Assembly: GCF_001707885.1 (NCBI RefSeq)
Contig: NZ_MASS01000004.1
Location: forward strand, 62,001 to 126,000
Direction of reading: 5' to 3'
DNA length: 64,000 bases
Origin: Desulfosporosinus cupriresistens
Lineage (GTDB): Bacteria; Bacillota; Desulfitobacteriia; Desulfitobacteriales; Desulfitobacteriaceae
Both the position numbers and the translations under genes were made by a program. The notes below the pieces were generated by a model. That model saw nothing but the letters and a program-made list of their open reading frames with translations, did not search any database and was not told the origin of the DNA. Numbering within the stretch: the first letter of the stretch is position 1; every line of letters starts with the position of its first letter. Below are positions 1-8,349 of this stretch, in pieces.

Positions 1-585
1 TATCAATGCTCCTATTTGCGCTTTTTCTGTACTATCCGTAGCCAAATTCTGAGCCTTCTGCCACTGGGTGATAGCCCCTGAAAGATCTTGCTTTGCATTA
101 GCCAAAAAAATACCATAATTGACCAATCCGTTTAAAAATTCAGGTTTAATGCTCAATGCCTCTTTAAAACTCTTGTCTGCTAAATCATTATCCCCACTTT
201 TAAAGGCAGCGGTTGCCATATCAACCATAACACCCGGATCTTTATTGGTCTTTAAAACATTTTGGTAAGCCTCAACAGCATGTTTAAAGTTATCTTGAAC
301 CTCTGTGGGGGCGACCTCCGCAGCTGCTACCCCTGCGTCATAATATTCATTGCCTAGGTCTGTCTGTAGCTGTACATTGCTAGGATCTGCCTTGACCTGC
401 TCAGCGATCGCTGCTAAGCGAACTTTTTTGGCCTGATAATCGGCGGCAGCATTGGTCGGAGTGTTTGAGTCAGTAGAAGGTAAACCACTACCACTAAAGA
501 AAAGAGAGAATCCAGACGCAACCATAGCAATACTAATCAGAATAACAAGAACCACCGCAAAACCACGATGCTGTTTTTTATTCAA
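1..585 (-). CDS. membrane-anchored TPR protein, C-terminus outside window
   Basis: The frame is open from a TTG at 583-585 to the window edge, giving 195 codons without a stop. The TTG sits 8 nt after AAGGAGG, and the upstream in-frame ATG at 603-605 lacks such a site. Residues about 9-30 form one hydrophobic segment (FAVVLVILISIAMV), followed by a Ser/Thr/Pro/Asn linker. The rest is helical with TPR spacing, for example an A-x3-Y-x2-VL unit followed by a KSF-x-EALSIKPEF unit. I infer a single-pass membrane protein with an extracytoplasmic TPR scaffold. Partner unknown. It is co-directional with scfB, 75 nt downstream of the scfB stop, so read-through is possible. Confidence 0.8.
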   Translation of the reverse strand, partial: MNKKQHRGFAVVLVILISIAMVASGFSLFFSGSGLPSTDSNTPTNAAADYQAKKVRLAAIAEQVKADPSNVQLQTDLGNEYYDAGVAAAEVAPTEVQDNFKHAVEAYQNVLKTNKDPGVMVDMATAAFKSGDNDLADKSFKEALSIKPEFLNGLVNYGIFLANAKQDLSGAITQWQKAQNLATDSTEKAQIGALI

Positions 586-660
586 ACGGCTCGCCTCCTT
601 GACCATTTAATTCCAGATACTATTGTAACACACCTTTTCAGACCATCCAATATTAAGAAC

Positions 661-2163
661 CTAACAGCGGATTTCTGGAACGGGAGATGATACAACAGCT
701 AAACGATCGTTATTTTGTAGACTTTCCTTGATTTTAATATATAGTGCCACCTCTAAACGTTTCTTCTGAAGTTCACACCCTAAGGCATATACCTCTGTCA
801 GTTTTTGGGTAGAGGCTACGTTAGCTGCATGGCATCCTCCGCTACAAGCAAAGCGTGCCCAACACTCCCGGCAAGTCGATTTTGCATAGACATTTGCTGA
901 GCGAAAGTCTTTAACCACCTCGGGCTTAAGTTGAAGAGGATTCTCGTCATAGAGTGACCCCAGTTTATAGGCTTCCTGCCCTACAAACTGATGGCAGGGA
1001 TAAAGATCGCCTTCCGGAGAAATTGCCACATACTCGTGACCAGCTCCGCATCCCGAAAGCCGTTTGAGCAAACAGGGTCCCTGATCTAAGGCGACATTGA
1101 AATGAAAAAAGTTAAAATTTCGATCTTGTGCTCGGCGTTTCAATAGTTCCTCACCAAGTCGATCATATGCTTCTCGGATTTTGTCTATATCTCCTTCTTG
1201 GAAGGCATAGGCGTCCTCTGGACCTGCTACAACGGGTTCTACTGAAATCTGTTTAATGCCTAAATCCGCCATGTGTAAAACATCACGATCAAAATCTAAA
1301 TTATAGTGCGTATACGTTCCCCGGACATAGTAATAGGTCCCTAGCGCATAGGGTGAGCTTTCCGGACGTTTGGTTGTGAACTGTTTGATTAGAGGGGTAA
1401 TTTTTGCGTAGCTTCCTCGTCCATTGGCGTAAGGCCTCATCCGATCATGTACTTCCGGGCGACCATCCAGACTAAGGACGACACTGATCTCCTCTTCTTC
1501 AAGATAATTTTGAATTTCCTCATTAAGTAACACACCGTTCGTAGTTAGCGTGAATTTAATAGTTTTGTGCTTAGCAGCGCCTGCTCTTTTGCCATATTCG
1601 ACCAGAGCCTTAACTACGCCGAAATTGAGCAGTGGTTCTCCTCCAAAGAAATCAACTTCACAATGATCCCTATGCCCTGATGACTCTAAAACAAAATCAA
1701 TACCCTTTTTACCCGTCTCCAAATCCATCAGCGTTCTACTGCCTCCAAAGGCCCCTGTACCGGCAAAACAATATTCGCAACGCAAATTACAGTCATGGGC
1801 TACATGTAGACAAATGGCCTTAACAATAGGCTTCTCTGGATAGTTCGGGGTTATTACCTCTGCCTCCTCCGAAAAAAGAGTTCCTTCTTGGCGAAGCTCT
1901 TCCATTTCCTCAATGATCTCCGCCAGTTCTTCTTCTGTAAGAGCTAATTTTCCCGCTTGTCTAAGAATCTGGTTAATTCCCGCCGATGTAACCTTTTCTT
2001 CCACCTCTTGCAAATTCTCAATAGCCTTGAGTACATTAAATGTCCTCTCATCTAGCAAATGCAAAGAACCCGAATTAACGTCATAAGCTATAAATAAATC
2101 TCCTTGAAGATAACTATGGACATTTTTCTTAAGGCGATATCTCTCAAAATTTAATAATTCCAA
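661..2163 (-). CDS. scfB: SCIFF peptide maturase, radical SAM/SPASM
   Basis: A 500-residue radical SAM protein. C125, C129 and C132 form the CX3CX2C site for the SAM-reducing [4Fe-4S] cluster (DCNLRCEYC). The C-terminal third carries the SPASM/twitch cysteines that bind auxiliary clusters (GCGAGHEY, YPCHQF, TCRECWARFACSGGC, LGCELQ). The N-terminal ~100 residues resemble a peptide-recognition domain. In the characterised family the enzyme links cysteine sulfur to a threonine in the SCIFF precursor, making a thioether. The precursor gene lies immediately upstream on the same strand, which fixes the assignment. Length is normal for the family. Start ATG at 2163 gives the expected MELLNFERY N-terminus. 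Confidence 0.95.
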   Translation of the reverse strand: MELLNFERYRLKKNVHSYLQGDLFIAYDVNSGSLHLLDERTFNVLKAIENLQEVEEKVTSAGINQILRQAGKLALTEEELAEIIEEMEELRQEGTLFSEEAEVITPNYPEKPIVKAICLHVAHDCNLRCEYCFAGTGAFGGSRTLMDLETGKKGIDFVLESSGHRDHCEVDFFGGEPLLNFGVVKALVEYGKRAGAAKHKTIKFTLTTNGVLLNEEIQNYLEEEEISVVLSLDGRPEVHDRMRPYANGRGSYAKITPLIKQFTTKRPESSPYALGTYYYVRGTYTHYNLDFDRDVLHMADLGIKQISVEPVVAGPEDAYAFQEGDIDKIREAYDRLGEELLKRRAQDRNFNFFHFNVALDQGPCLLKRLSGCGAGHEYVAISPEGDLYPCHQFVGQEAYKLGSLYDENPLQLKPEVVKDFRSANVYAKSTCRECWARFACSGGCHAANVASTQKLTEVYALGCELQKKRLEVALYIKIKESLQNNDRLAVVSSPVPEIRC

Positions 2164-2202
2164 TATGGGACCTCTCTTTCTTGCCTAACCAAATAAATAG
2201 AA

Positions 2203-2234
2203 CAGAACCCAGCCCATATACGGGGTGGGTTCTG
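2203..2234 (-). terminator. hairpin between scfA and scfB (attenuator)
   Basis: CAGAACCCA pairs with TGGGTTCTG around a short GC-containing loop. Read on the minus strand it follows the scfA stop and precedes a U-rich tract (TTCTATTTATTT). I infer a partial terminator that lets more precursor than maturase be made, a common arrangement for modified-peptide operons. Confidence 0.6.
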
Positions 2235-2297
2235 AAATCCTATGTTCTAACCTTCACAAAAAGCATACCTTACGCAGGAGCGCCTGAAGGCTCGGGT

Positions 2298-2438
2298 CTA
2301 TTTAACACACACTTGATTACCAACCGTGCACGAAGTCTTGCAGGCAGATTGGCAAGAGGTCTGACACTTACCACAGCCTCCTGTTTTCACGGTAGCACTT
2401 AGGTTTGCTTTCACAATGGTCTGAATGTGTTTTGCCAT
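2298..2438 (-). CDS. scfA: SCIFF (six cysteines in forty-five) peptide precursor
   Basis: A 46-residue peptide. The N-terminal leader MAKHIQTIVKANLSATVKTG is followed by a Cys-rich core, GCGKCQTSCQ then SACKTSCTV, ending GNQVCVK. Six cysteines are visible (C22, C25, C29, C33, C37, C44), which matches the family signature almost exactly. It is the substrate of the scfB product. The biological role of the mature thioether peptide in clostridia is not established. The ATG at 2436-2438 follows AGGAGGG with 8 nt spacing. The gene is too short for many gene callers. Confidence 0.95.
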   Translation of the reverse strand: MAKHIQTIVKANLSATVKTGGCGKCQTSCQSACKTSCTVGNQVCVK

Positions 2439-2482
2439 CCAAACACCCTCCTCTCGAAACTTACATCATTTTATCATTCTAG

Positions 2483-2512
2483 ATTATAACATACGGACGT
2501 GGAAAAAGGCAA
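2483..2512 (-). promoter_or_regulatory. promoter of scfA
   Basis: On the minus strand TTGCCT (2507-2512) and TATAAT (2483-2488) are separated by 18 bp, about 45 bp upstream of the scfA start. A perfect -10 and fair -35 suggest a sigma-A promoter. Confidence 0.55.
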
Positions 2513-2709
2513 AACATCCCCCTCCTAAAACACCCTTTCGCTTAAGCCTCTTAAATCCAAAATCTTACCAACTTCGACTCAATTTTCTAGTGTTCCATCT
2601 GTTCCCCACCATCATCCCATTGAACAACATTGTGCCACCTCGAGTAATTAAAAGAAAAATAGATATAACAATAAAGAATACGCCAATTATTGAATTTTAA
2701 GCAAAAATC

Positions 2710-2739
2710 TTGACACATTTGCCAAATGACGCATATAAT
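2710..2739 (+). promoter_or_regulatory. promoter of the M-box operon
   Basis: TTGACA (2710-2715) and TATAAT (2734-2739) are both consensus and 18 bp apart. Transcription would start roughly 15-20 nt before the riboswitch. Confidence 0.75.
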
Positions 2740-2762
2740 AAAGTGTACTTAAAATCTATTCT

Positions 2763-2916
2763 CTGTTAGGTGAGGCTCCTGCATAAACATAGGCCACTGC
2801 CCAGAAATGTCGAGAGACGCCAACGGGTAGAACAGGTACTACCGACATAAGGTTTTACTTAATGTGGCTGAGAAAACTCTACGCTATGCAGTGCTAAAGC
2901 TCAACGAGTAGGGAGG
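2763..2916 (+). promoter_or_regulatory. M-box (ykoK leader) magnesium riboswitch
   Basis: The conserved blocks of the M-box aptamer appear in order: GTTAGGTGAGGCTCCTGCAT, a central TGCCCAGAAATGTC, AGACGCCAACGGGT, CCGACATAAGG, and CAGTGCTAAAGCTC. In the family, Mg2+ binding compacts the aptamer and favours the downstream terminator. A U-tailed hairpin lies 20 nt downstream at 2936-2970 and the operon that follows encodes an MgtE-N/CBS protein and an Nramp-type transporter. This is the strongest evidence that the transporter handles magnesium. Confidence 0.93.
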
Positions 2917-2935
2917 TCCAAAACCTTTGAGTTTT

Positions 2936-2970
2936 AAGATCTTCTATTTTTGTAATAGAGGTCTTTTTAT
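2936..2970 (+). terminator. M-box expression-platform terminator
   Basis: AAGATCTTCTATT pairs with AATAGAGGTCTT (one bulge), followed by a T-rich tract. The 5' arm and preceding bases can alternatively pair with the tail of the aptamer, as expected of a transcription-attenuating riboswitch. Confidence 0.8.
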
Positions 2971-3022
2971 TTTTATTACTTATTATTATTGTCCTCGCGG
3001 GGAATTTAAAGGAGGTGGTTTT

Positions 3023-3124
3023 ATGGATTCTGGCCCATATCACTTGTTCAATTCCAATATCACTCATATTCGGAGTCATGTTGGCATTAGGTGCCAGGCT
3101 CCATCACTCAAAGGAGGGAAGTAA
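3023..3124 (+). CDS. 33-residue leader ORF between riboswitch terminator and mgtE-N gene
   Basis: The ORF begins with ATG at 3023, preceded by a near-perfect AAAGGAGGTGG site, and its TAA is directly abutted by the ATG of the next gene. The next gene's own Shine-Dalgarno (AAAGGAGGG) lies inside the last codons of this ORF (LKGGK), so the two are set up for translational coupling. The peptide (MDSGPYHLFNSN start, HIRSHVGIRCQ middle) has no transmembrane segment and contains three His and one Cys that could bind metal. I do not recognise it as a named family. By analogy to mgtL-type leaders it may sense translation or metal status, but that is inference. Confidence 0.6.
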   Translation: MDSGPYHLFNSNITHIRSHVGIRCQAPSLKGGK

Positions 3125-4423
3125 ATGAATGAATTAAAAGTTTTAGGAGAATTTTATTTTAGTCAGTTGGCACATAAGCCGATCTGGGATGCCAAGGGAC
3201 GTAGAGTTGGTCGCTTACTAGACATGGCCATGCGCTGGGACAGTATCTCTCCCCATGTTACCGGCATTCAATATGCCAAAGGGCTTCATGCCCTAATTCC
3301 TATTGAGTGGATAGGTTCCTGGAATGCAGACGGACTGCGCCTCAACACTACTTTTGATCCCTCATCAACGTGCCCAATGCATGAAGATGAAACGCTTATT
3401 GGCAAATGGCTGTTAGATAAACAAATTATTGACTTAGAAGGCTCTAAACTTGTCCGTGTGAATGACATTGCCTTATCCTGGGTTTCTCATGAGAATTATC
3501 AATATCTTGTCTTGGTTGCTGTGGATATCGGTGTGCGTGGTTTATTCCGCCGTTTAGGTGTCGAGTTTTTATTGAGCCGTGTCGCCAATAACTTTGTAGG
3601 CTGCCAATACATTAAACCTTTAGAAAATAGGACATCAGCCCTTCAACTTACTAGGGAAAAAGAACAACTGCGCCAACTTCATCCTGCAGATATCGCTGAC
3701 ATTATTGAAACAATGGACTATAGACAACGCGCTACCTTTCTTGAAACACTCGATTCTCAACAGGCGATTGATGCGCTAACCGAGATGGAATTGGATGCCC
3801 AAGTAGAAATGATTAATCAGATGGATGAGGTTCGGGCTTCTGATATCCTTGAAGAAATGCCGCCAGATGAAGCCGCCGATATATTAGGTGAGTTGCCTGT
3901 GGAGAAATCCGAAGAAATTCTCCGCTTAATGGAGTCTGACGACGCTGAAGATGTTCGGGAATTAATGCAATATCAGGAAGACACTGCTGGTTCGCTAATG
4001 ACCACTGAATATATCGGCTTACCGTTCTGGCTTACTGCTGAACAAGCTATTAACGAATTAAGACGGTTAGCTCCTGATGCAGAAACAATCTATTATCTCT
4101 ATGTGGTTGATGAACAAGAAACTCTTGAGGGGGTTCTCTCTCTCCGCCAGTTGATCATCGCTTCCCCTGAGACCCCTTTGAAAGATATAATGCAAACGAA
4201 GATTGTAAAAATCTCTCCGTATGACGATCACGAAAAAGTTGCTGACATCATCCACAAATATGGTTTACTTGCGGCTCCTGTCGTTAATGATCAAAATCAT
4301 ATATTGGGAATCATCACGGTGGACGATGTTTTAGAATTATTAATGCCCGAGCGCCCTCGTGGAGAAATTTTCTCTAGCCTGATCGCCCTCCGTCATCTGC
4401 CGAAAGGGGGGTATAGCGAATGA
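3125..4423 (+). CDS. PRC-barrel / MgtE-N / tandem CBS domain protein
   Basis: 432 residues with no transmembrane segment. Residues ~10-165 contain two PRC-barrel-like units (KGRRVGRLLDMAMRW, DLEGSKLVRVNDIALSW). Residues ~180-290 form a superhelical MgtE N domain with repeated LxELPxEKSEEILRLM-like helices. Residues ~290-420 are a CBS pair (MTTEYIGLP, ITVDDVLELLM). This is the cytosolic regulatory half of an MgtE magnesium channel without the channel. Its last four bases overlap the start of the Nramp gene (ATGA), so the proteins are co-translated. I infer a Mg2+-sensing regulatory partner of the transporter. ATG chosen because it follows AAAGGAGGG. Confidence 0.85.
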   Translation: MNELKVLGEFYFSQLAHKPIWDAKGRRVGRLLDMAMRWDSISPHVTGIQYAKGLHALIPIEWIGSWNADGLRLNTTFDPSSTCPMHEDETLIGKWLLDKQIIDLEGSKLVRVNDIALSWVSHENYQYLVLVAVDIGVRGLFRRLGVEFLLSRVANNFVGCQYIKPLENRTSALQLTREKEQLRQLHPADIADIIETMDYRQRATFLETLDSQQAIDALTEMELDAQVEMINQMDEVRASDILEEMPPDEAADILGELPVEKSEEILRLMESDDAEDVRELMQYQEDTAGSLMTTEYIGLPFWLTAEQAINELRRLAPDAETIYYLYVVDEQETLEGVLSLRQLIIASPETPLKDIMQTKIVKISPYDDHEKVADIIHKYGLLAAPVVNDQNHILGIITVDDVLELLMPERPRGEIFSSLIALRHLPKGGYSE

Positions 4424-5676
4424 ACCGTAAAGTACGTTTTGCCCTGTTCTTTGCCGTTATGGGACCAGGAATCGTTACAGCCTTTGCCGACAATGATGCC
4501 GGGGGAATTGCCACTTATGCCTCAGCAGGTGCTAAATATGGCTATTCACTCATCTTCATCATGCTAATCAGTACAGTCCTTCTCGCCATTGCTCAGGAAA
4601 TCTCCGCGCGCACAGGCGCCGTAACTGGTCGAGGACTGTCCGACTTAATCCGAGAAAATTACGGGGTGAAATGGACGTTCTTTGCTATGAGCGTTCTCCT
4701 GATTGCCAATCTAGGAACCACAGCTTCTGAATTTTCCGGAATAGCTACAAGCTTCGAAATCTTCGGAGTAAGTAAGTATATCTCCGTACCTGCCATGGCC
4801 TTCATTATTTGGTGGCTTGTGATTAAGACCGATTATGGAAAAATGGAGAAAATCCTCCTGTTGCTCTGCTTGACATTTTTTAGTTATGTTGTTTCCGGAA
4901 TTATGGTCCATCCGCCCTGGCCTCAAGTCTTCGTCGAATCTGTTACCCCCACGTTCTCAGGAACTCCTGCTTTTTTGCTGATGGCCATCGGGGTGATCGG
5001 AACGACCATTACACCTTGGGGACAGTTCTACGTCCAATCTTCCGTCGTGGATAAAGGAATCACTGCCAAAGATTACCATTACACTCGCTGGGATGTCTTG
5101 ATTGGAACCTTTTTCACTGGATTCATTGCCTTCTTTATTATCGTAGCCACTGCAGCGACACTCTTTGTCAACAAAATCCCGATTGAAACAGCAAAGGATG
5201 TGGCCTTGGCACTAAAACCATTAGCTGGACAATATGCCACCTTCCTCTTTGCCTTCGGTTTACTCGGTGCATCGATGTTGGCCGCATTTGTACTTCCCTT
5301 AAGTACCGCTTATGCTGTCTGCGAGGCGTTTGGTTTCGAACATGGCATTAGCAAATCTCATAAAGAGGCGCCCGTATTCTTTGGACTTTATACCGTCCTC
5401 ATCGTTTTAGGGGCAGCCATTGTCTTGTGGCCCAAATTGTCCTTATATCACGTCATGTTGACCACTCAAGTGGTTAACGGGGTTCTATTGCCCCCCATTC
5501 TCATCTTTATGGTTCTGATTGCCAGTAAAAAAAGCATTATGGGGGAGTATGTTAATACAAAATTTTTCAATGTCATCTCCTGGACCTTCACCTTCATCTT
5601 AATTTTCCTTACCCTGCTTTTGCTTGTATCAACGTTGTTTCCAGAGCTTATAAGTAATGTTCTTGCTTTGCTGTGA
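4420..5676 (+). CDS. Nramp-related magnesium transporter (NRMT type)
   Basis: 418 residues, about 11 hydrophobic helices. The two metal-binding helices carry the NRMT rather than canonical Nramp signatures. TM1 has DNDAGG (24-29) in place of DPGN, and TM6 has TPW (198-200) in place of the MPH-type motif. Members with these changes have been reported to transport Mg2+ instead of Mn2+/Fe2+. The M-box riboswitch upstream and the 4-base overlap with an MgtE-N/CBS protein agree. It acts in the cytoplasmic membrane. Many databases would still label it Mn/Fe transporter, which I think is wrong here. Confidence 0.85.
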   Translation: MNRKVRFALFFAVMGPGIVTAFADNDAGGIATYASAGAKYGYSLIFIMLISTVLLAIAQEISARTGAVTGRGLSDLIRENYGVKWTFFAMSVLLIANLGTTASEFSGIATSFEIFGVSKYISVPAMAFIIWWLVIKTDYGKMEKILLLLCLTFFSYVVSGIMVHPPWPQVFVESVTPTFSGTPAFLLMAIGVIGTTITPWGQFYVQSSVVDKGITAKDYHYTRWDVLIGTFFTGFIAFFIIVATAATLFVNKIPIETAKDVALALKPLAGQYATFLFAFGLLGASMLAAFVLPLSTAYAVCEAFGFEHGISKSHKEAPVFFGLYTVLIVLGAAIVLWPKLSLYHVMLTTQVVNGVLLPPILIFMVLIASKKSIMGEYVNTKFFNVISWTFTFILIFLTLLLLVSTLFPELISNVLALL

Positions 5677-5780
5677 CTATAGAGTCCAATATGCACGCAA
5701 ACGACCGATGACGATGACGACGATGACGTAGCATGGATGGCGAGATGGGACCTTCCGTTTTAACGGCATGGTAGTTAGTA

Positions 5781-5823
5781 CAAAGAAGGATTATTCACCA
5801 ACGTGGTGAATAATCCTTCTTTG
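5781..5823 (+). terminator. strong hairpin after the magnesium operon
   Basis: Perfect 20-bp arms (CAAAGAAGGATTATTCACCA and its complement) enclose a 3-nt loop. It lies 105 bp after the transporter stop. The stretch before it (5702-5727) contains a short GATGAC tandem repeat of unknown meaning. Because it is perfectly symmetrical it may work on both strands. Confidence 0.75.
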
Positions 5824-5932
5824 TATGTTGTCCTTTAACCTTATAAGGGTTGTAACAGAACTGAAAAAAGTTTTTTACAACCCCTTTTTTAAAATCCATT
5901 TATTACACTCCTCTTATCATATAGCATTCAGT

Positions 5933-6109
5933 TTATGAAGCTATACGATAAGATTCTGTGATCGAATAATATTCGTTAAGTAAACTGTCTAGTTTTTGGC
6001 TCATACCGATAATTTCCGGATCGGTAAGGCTCATATATTTTGCAGAATCATTGAGATTCATTCGGGCATCTTCAATTAAGCTCATTAATAGATCAAGATA
6101 GAATTTCAT
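5933..6109 (-). CDS. Spo0E-like aspartyl-phosphate phosphatase
   Basis: 58 residues from the ATG at 6107-6109, which follows GAGGTG with 7 nt spacing (an upstream in-frame start would add 9 residues without a better site). The diagnostic SxxLDxxxxxY motif is present as SQKLDSLLNEY. Two amphipathic helices are predicted. In the family these proteins dephosphorylate Spo0A~P and delay sporulation. It stands alone. Short length is normal. Confidence 0.85.
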   Translation of the reverse strand: MKFYLDLLMSLIEDARMNLNDSAKYMSLTDPEIIGMSQKLDSLLNEYYSITESYRIAS

Positions 6110-6611
6110 AATCAACACCTCTTTCCCATGACACAATAGTTTCTGGAAGAGTACTTATAAAGTTCACAAGCACATCCTCACTTGGAATATTTTAGTATAT
6201 TATACCTAAGAAATCAAGATACCTCTTTATTAATTTATTTCATCGTGAATAAGTCAATTTTCACAATTTCTGGGTCCCCTTCTTAAAAATTTTACATTTT
6301 TATCAAATTAAATTACTAAAAAAAACTATTAGGCAATTCGAAAGATTTATAATGGTGAGCAGCTTCTTTGTCGAAAGGCGGCTGTTCTTTTCTTTTTTAA
6401 ATCCTTGAAATTTGAAGCTGACAAACGGTTATCCTATTCCTTTCAGCACAGCGAAATACTTTTATGTTGGACATTAGTTATACAGTAACTATTACGAAGG
6501 AACCGTAGTAAGGAAGATCTTTACTCTCCATAATTTATTTAATTATCGTATTTTATAAGCAAAAATGAGAAACATATTATAATCTAACAGGGAAGGTGGA
6601 ATATTAGACAA
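6110..6611. other. gene-poor gap with one terminator-like hairpin
   Basis: AT-rich spacer of about 500 bp. On the plus strand GAGCAGC (6357-6363) pairs with GCTGTTC (6381-6387), followed by TTTTCTTTTTT, an intrinsic terminator. No ORF precedes it on that strand, so a small untranslated transcript from about 6250 is possible but I cannot identify a family. A TATAAT-like box near 6578 is a candidate -10 for the cytochrome gene at 6612. Confidence 0.5.
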
Positions 6612-7085
6612 ATGAAATCCTATCAAAAAAATTTAATAATCTTCGGACTAATTTTCATATTAGCATATACTGTTTTTCGGTTTACTTATGCGTGGTACAC
6701 GACACCATCAGCATGTCAAAAATGCCATGAAATCGAACCCTATTATATTTCATGGCAGAAATCAGCTCATAAGAATACTGACTGTCGAGATTGTCACGAA
6801 ACAAGAGGGGCTTTCCATCGGCTGGATTCAATGCTTAGAGGTATAAGAGACGTATCCATAAAAATAAAAGGTGATTATGGACTTTTCACAAACTCGATAT
6901 ATCATGATTCAAACTGCATTGCCTGCCACATAGGGAATTATAAACCTGAGAGTAAAGCACCGTTTATGCCCAAAAGTCATGCTAAGATAATTAAAAATGG
7001 CGTGGGGTGCAACAATTGCCATAGAGACACAGGTCATAAGAATGGGCTAGGAGTCGATGCTAAATTTGAGATTTTATCACCATAA
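6612..7085 (+). CDS. NapC/NirT-like membrane-anchored tetrahaem cytochrome c
   Basis: 157 residues. One N-terminal helix (residues ~8-26) anchors the protein, followed by four CXXCH sites at C35-H39, C58-H62, C102-H106 and C133-H137. This is the small NapC/NrfH-type architecture, which passes electrons from membrane quinol to a periplasmic or cell-surface reductase. It faces the octaheme cytochrome operon (7495-9615) and I infer it is the quinol-side donor for it, as NapC-type proteins are for epsilonproteobacterial HAO-like enzymes. An AAGGTGG lies 12 nt before the ATG, slightly distant. Confidence 0.85.
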   Translation: MKSYQKNLIIFGLIFILAYTVFRFTYAWYTTPSACQKCHEIEPYYISWQKSAHKNTDCRDCHETRGAFHRLDSMLRGIRDVSIKIKGDYGLFTNSIYHDSNCIACHIGNYKPESKAPFMPKSHAKIIKNGVGCNNCHRDTGHKNGLGVDAKFEILSP

Positions 7086-7273
7086 CCAAAAAAGATAAAA
7101 CTTAGGCACTCAGCAGGGATTTCTCCAGAGTGCCTACAATTAACACTAAATCTTTACCCATCATTCCAAATCCTCTAACATCCCTAATAGGATTAGGATT
7201 TCGCTTCTTTACGCCTATAAAACATTGTGTCGGACTAATGTACTAAATCTTTACGGTCAGCCGTCTCTCTGTA

Positions 7274-7500
7274 TCAAGCCAAGAACATTTTGACATCGTC
7301 TTCAACATTAGTAATGCCCCCAATCCCGAAGTTTTCAACCAAAACCTTAATCACATTAGGAGACAAGAAACCAGGCAATGTCGGTCCTAGGTGAATATTC
7401 TTTACACCTAGGTAGAGAGGGGCTAGTAAAACGATGACAGCCTTTTGCTCATACCACGCAATGTTATAGGAGATGGGAAGTTCGTTGATATCCTTTAGGG
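7274..7500 (-). pseudogene. hcp: 3' relic of hybrid cluster protein (hydroxylamine reductase)
   Basis: Reading the minus strand down to TGA at 7274-7276 gives about 75 codons that match the C-terminus of Hcp: [20 protein letters not shown], then [19 protein letters not shown], then [13 protein letters not shown] and a DDVKMFLA end. The remaining ~470 residues of Hcp, including all cluster ligands, are absent. The fragment begins inside the 3' end of the membrane-protein gene. It has no start codon or ribosome site, so it is a deletion relic. Hcp reduces hydroxylamine or NO, so its former place beside a HAO-like cytochrome is meaningful. Confidence 0.85.
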
Positions 7501-8337
7501 GCGCATGGTCTCCTCTCTTTTGCTCTCTTCAAGCTCAAGCATAACGGCCGATTCCGGCAGCAGGCTTAATCCTCCCAAGAGGGCGAGATTGCAGAAGAGG
7601 AGTGGACCCAGTAATGGATTGCGATATAAAAATCTGGCCCAGATGATACTCTGAGTTCCGGCCAAATCTCCCCATACATGAAATCCGAATCCCAGTAAAC
7701 CTACCAACATATTAAGGGCTAATATGGATAGATAAATATAAATTTCCTGGGGGTCAGCTTGAGTATAAGCAATATAAAAACAAGCTATCGCGGCAAGTAT
7801 GCCTGAAACTAAAGGTATTAGCGTGTAACTGGGTATAAAGGCGAGGCGGGCATGGTCTAAAAATGCTGCCACAACCGCGCCCAAGAAACCCAGGCCCACT
7901 AAGACCAATAATTTGGAACGTCGAGCTGTTCCTCGATAGTGCTCACTGACCAAGGCGTAAGAGGAAATCCCCGCAAAGGCAATCGGAGCTGCAACCGGAG
8001 AGCCCTCAATCAGGAGACGGTGAAAACTTTGCTGACTGGAGGTGGCGTTTCCTGTCAAATGAAAAAATGTCCCCACCACACCAACCAGAACGCCTAACCA
8101 CATCACGGTTTGAAAGGTCCTCTTAATCACGGTATTAGATCGGATTATGACTTGAGCAAGAATTGCTAAAACCGCAAGCGGGCTAAAAATTAAGGGGATC
8201 AGTTCCCAGCGGAAAAAATTATTCTGAGAGTGTGCCATTGCGACGTCAACACCGGTCAGGAGGAAGTTAAAACCCATCATTCCTAACAAAAGCGAAGTCT
8301 TATAAGGGATGGTTAGTCGATTAAGCCGATCGATCAT
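7495..8337 (-). CDS. polytopic membrane protein paired with octaheme cytochrome
   Basis: 280 residues with seven or eight hydrophobic helices and a charged C-terminal tail. Intramembrane histidines in [16 protein letters not shown] and FGFHVWGD could ligate haem or a quinol site. It starts 12 nt after the cytochrome stop, so the two are one transcript. I do not recognise a named family; it lacks clear NrfD motifs. I infer a membrane subunit that links the quinone pool to the cytochrome or anchors it. Its 3' end overlaps the hcp relic by 6 nt, so the last residues may derive from a deletion junction. Confidence 0.7.
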   Translation of the reverse strand: MIDRLNRLTIPYKTSLLLGMMGFNFLLTGVDVAMAHSQNNFFRWELIPLIFSPLAVLAILAQVIIRSNTVIKRTFQTVMWLGVLVGVVGTFFHLTGNATSSQQSFHRLLIEGSPVAAPIAFAGISSYALVSEHYRGTARRSKLLVLVGLGFLGAVVAAFLDHARLAFIPSYTLIPLVSGILAAIACFYIAYTQADPQEIYIYLSILALNMLVGLLGFGFHVWGDLAGTQSIIWARFLYRNPLLGPLLFCNLALLGGLSLLPESAVMLELEESKREETMRP

Positions 8338-8349
8338 ATCTGAATCCTC

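Noticed and set aside
2425-2700. 91-codon plus-strand ORF
   Set aside because: It runs antisense over the scfA start and promoter and has no ribosome site or family pattern.
5702-5727. GATGAC tandem repeat as a regulatory element
   Set aside because: Short, imperfect, and in an intergenic spacer before a terminator; no basis for a function.
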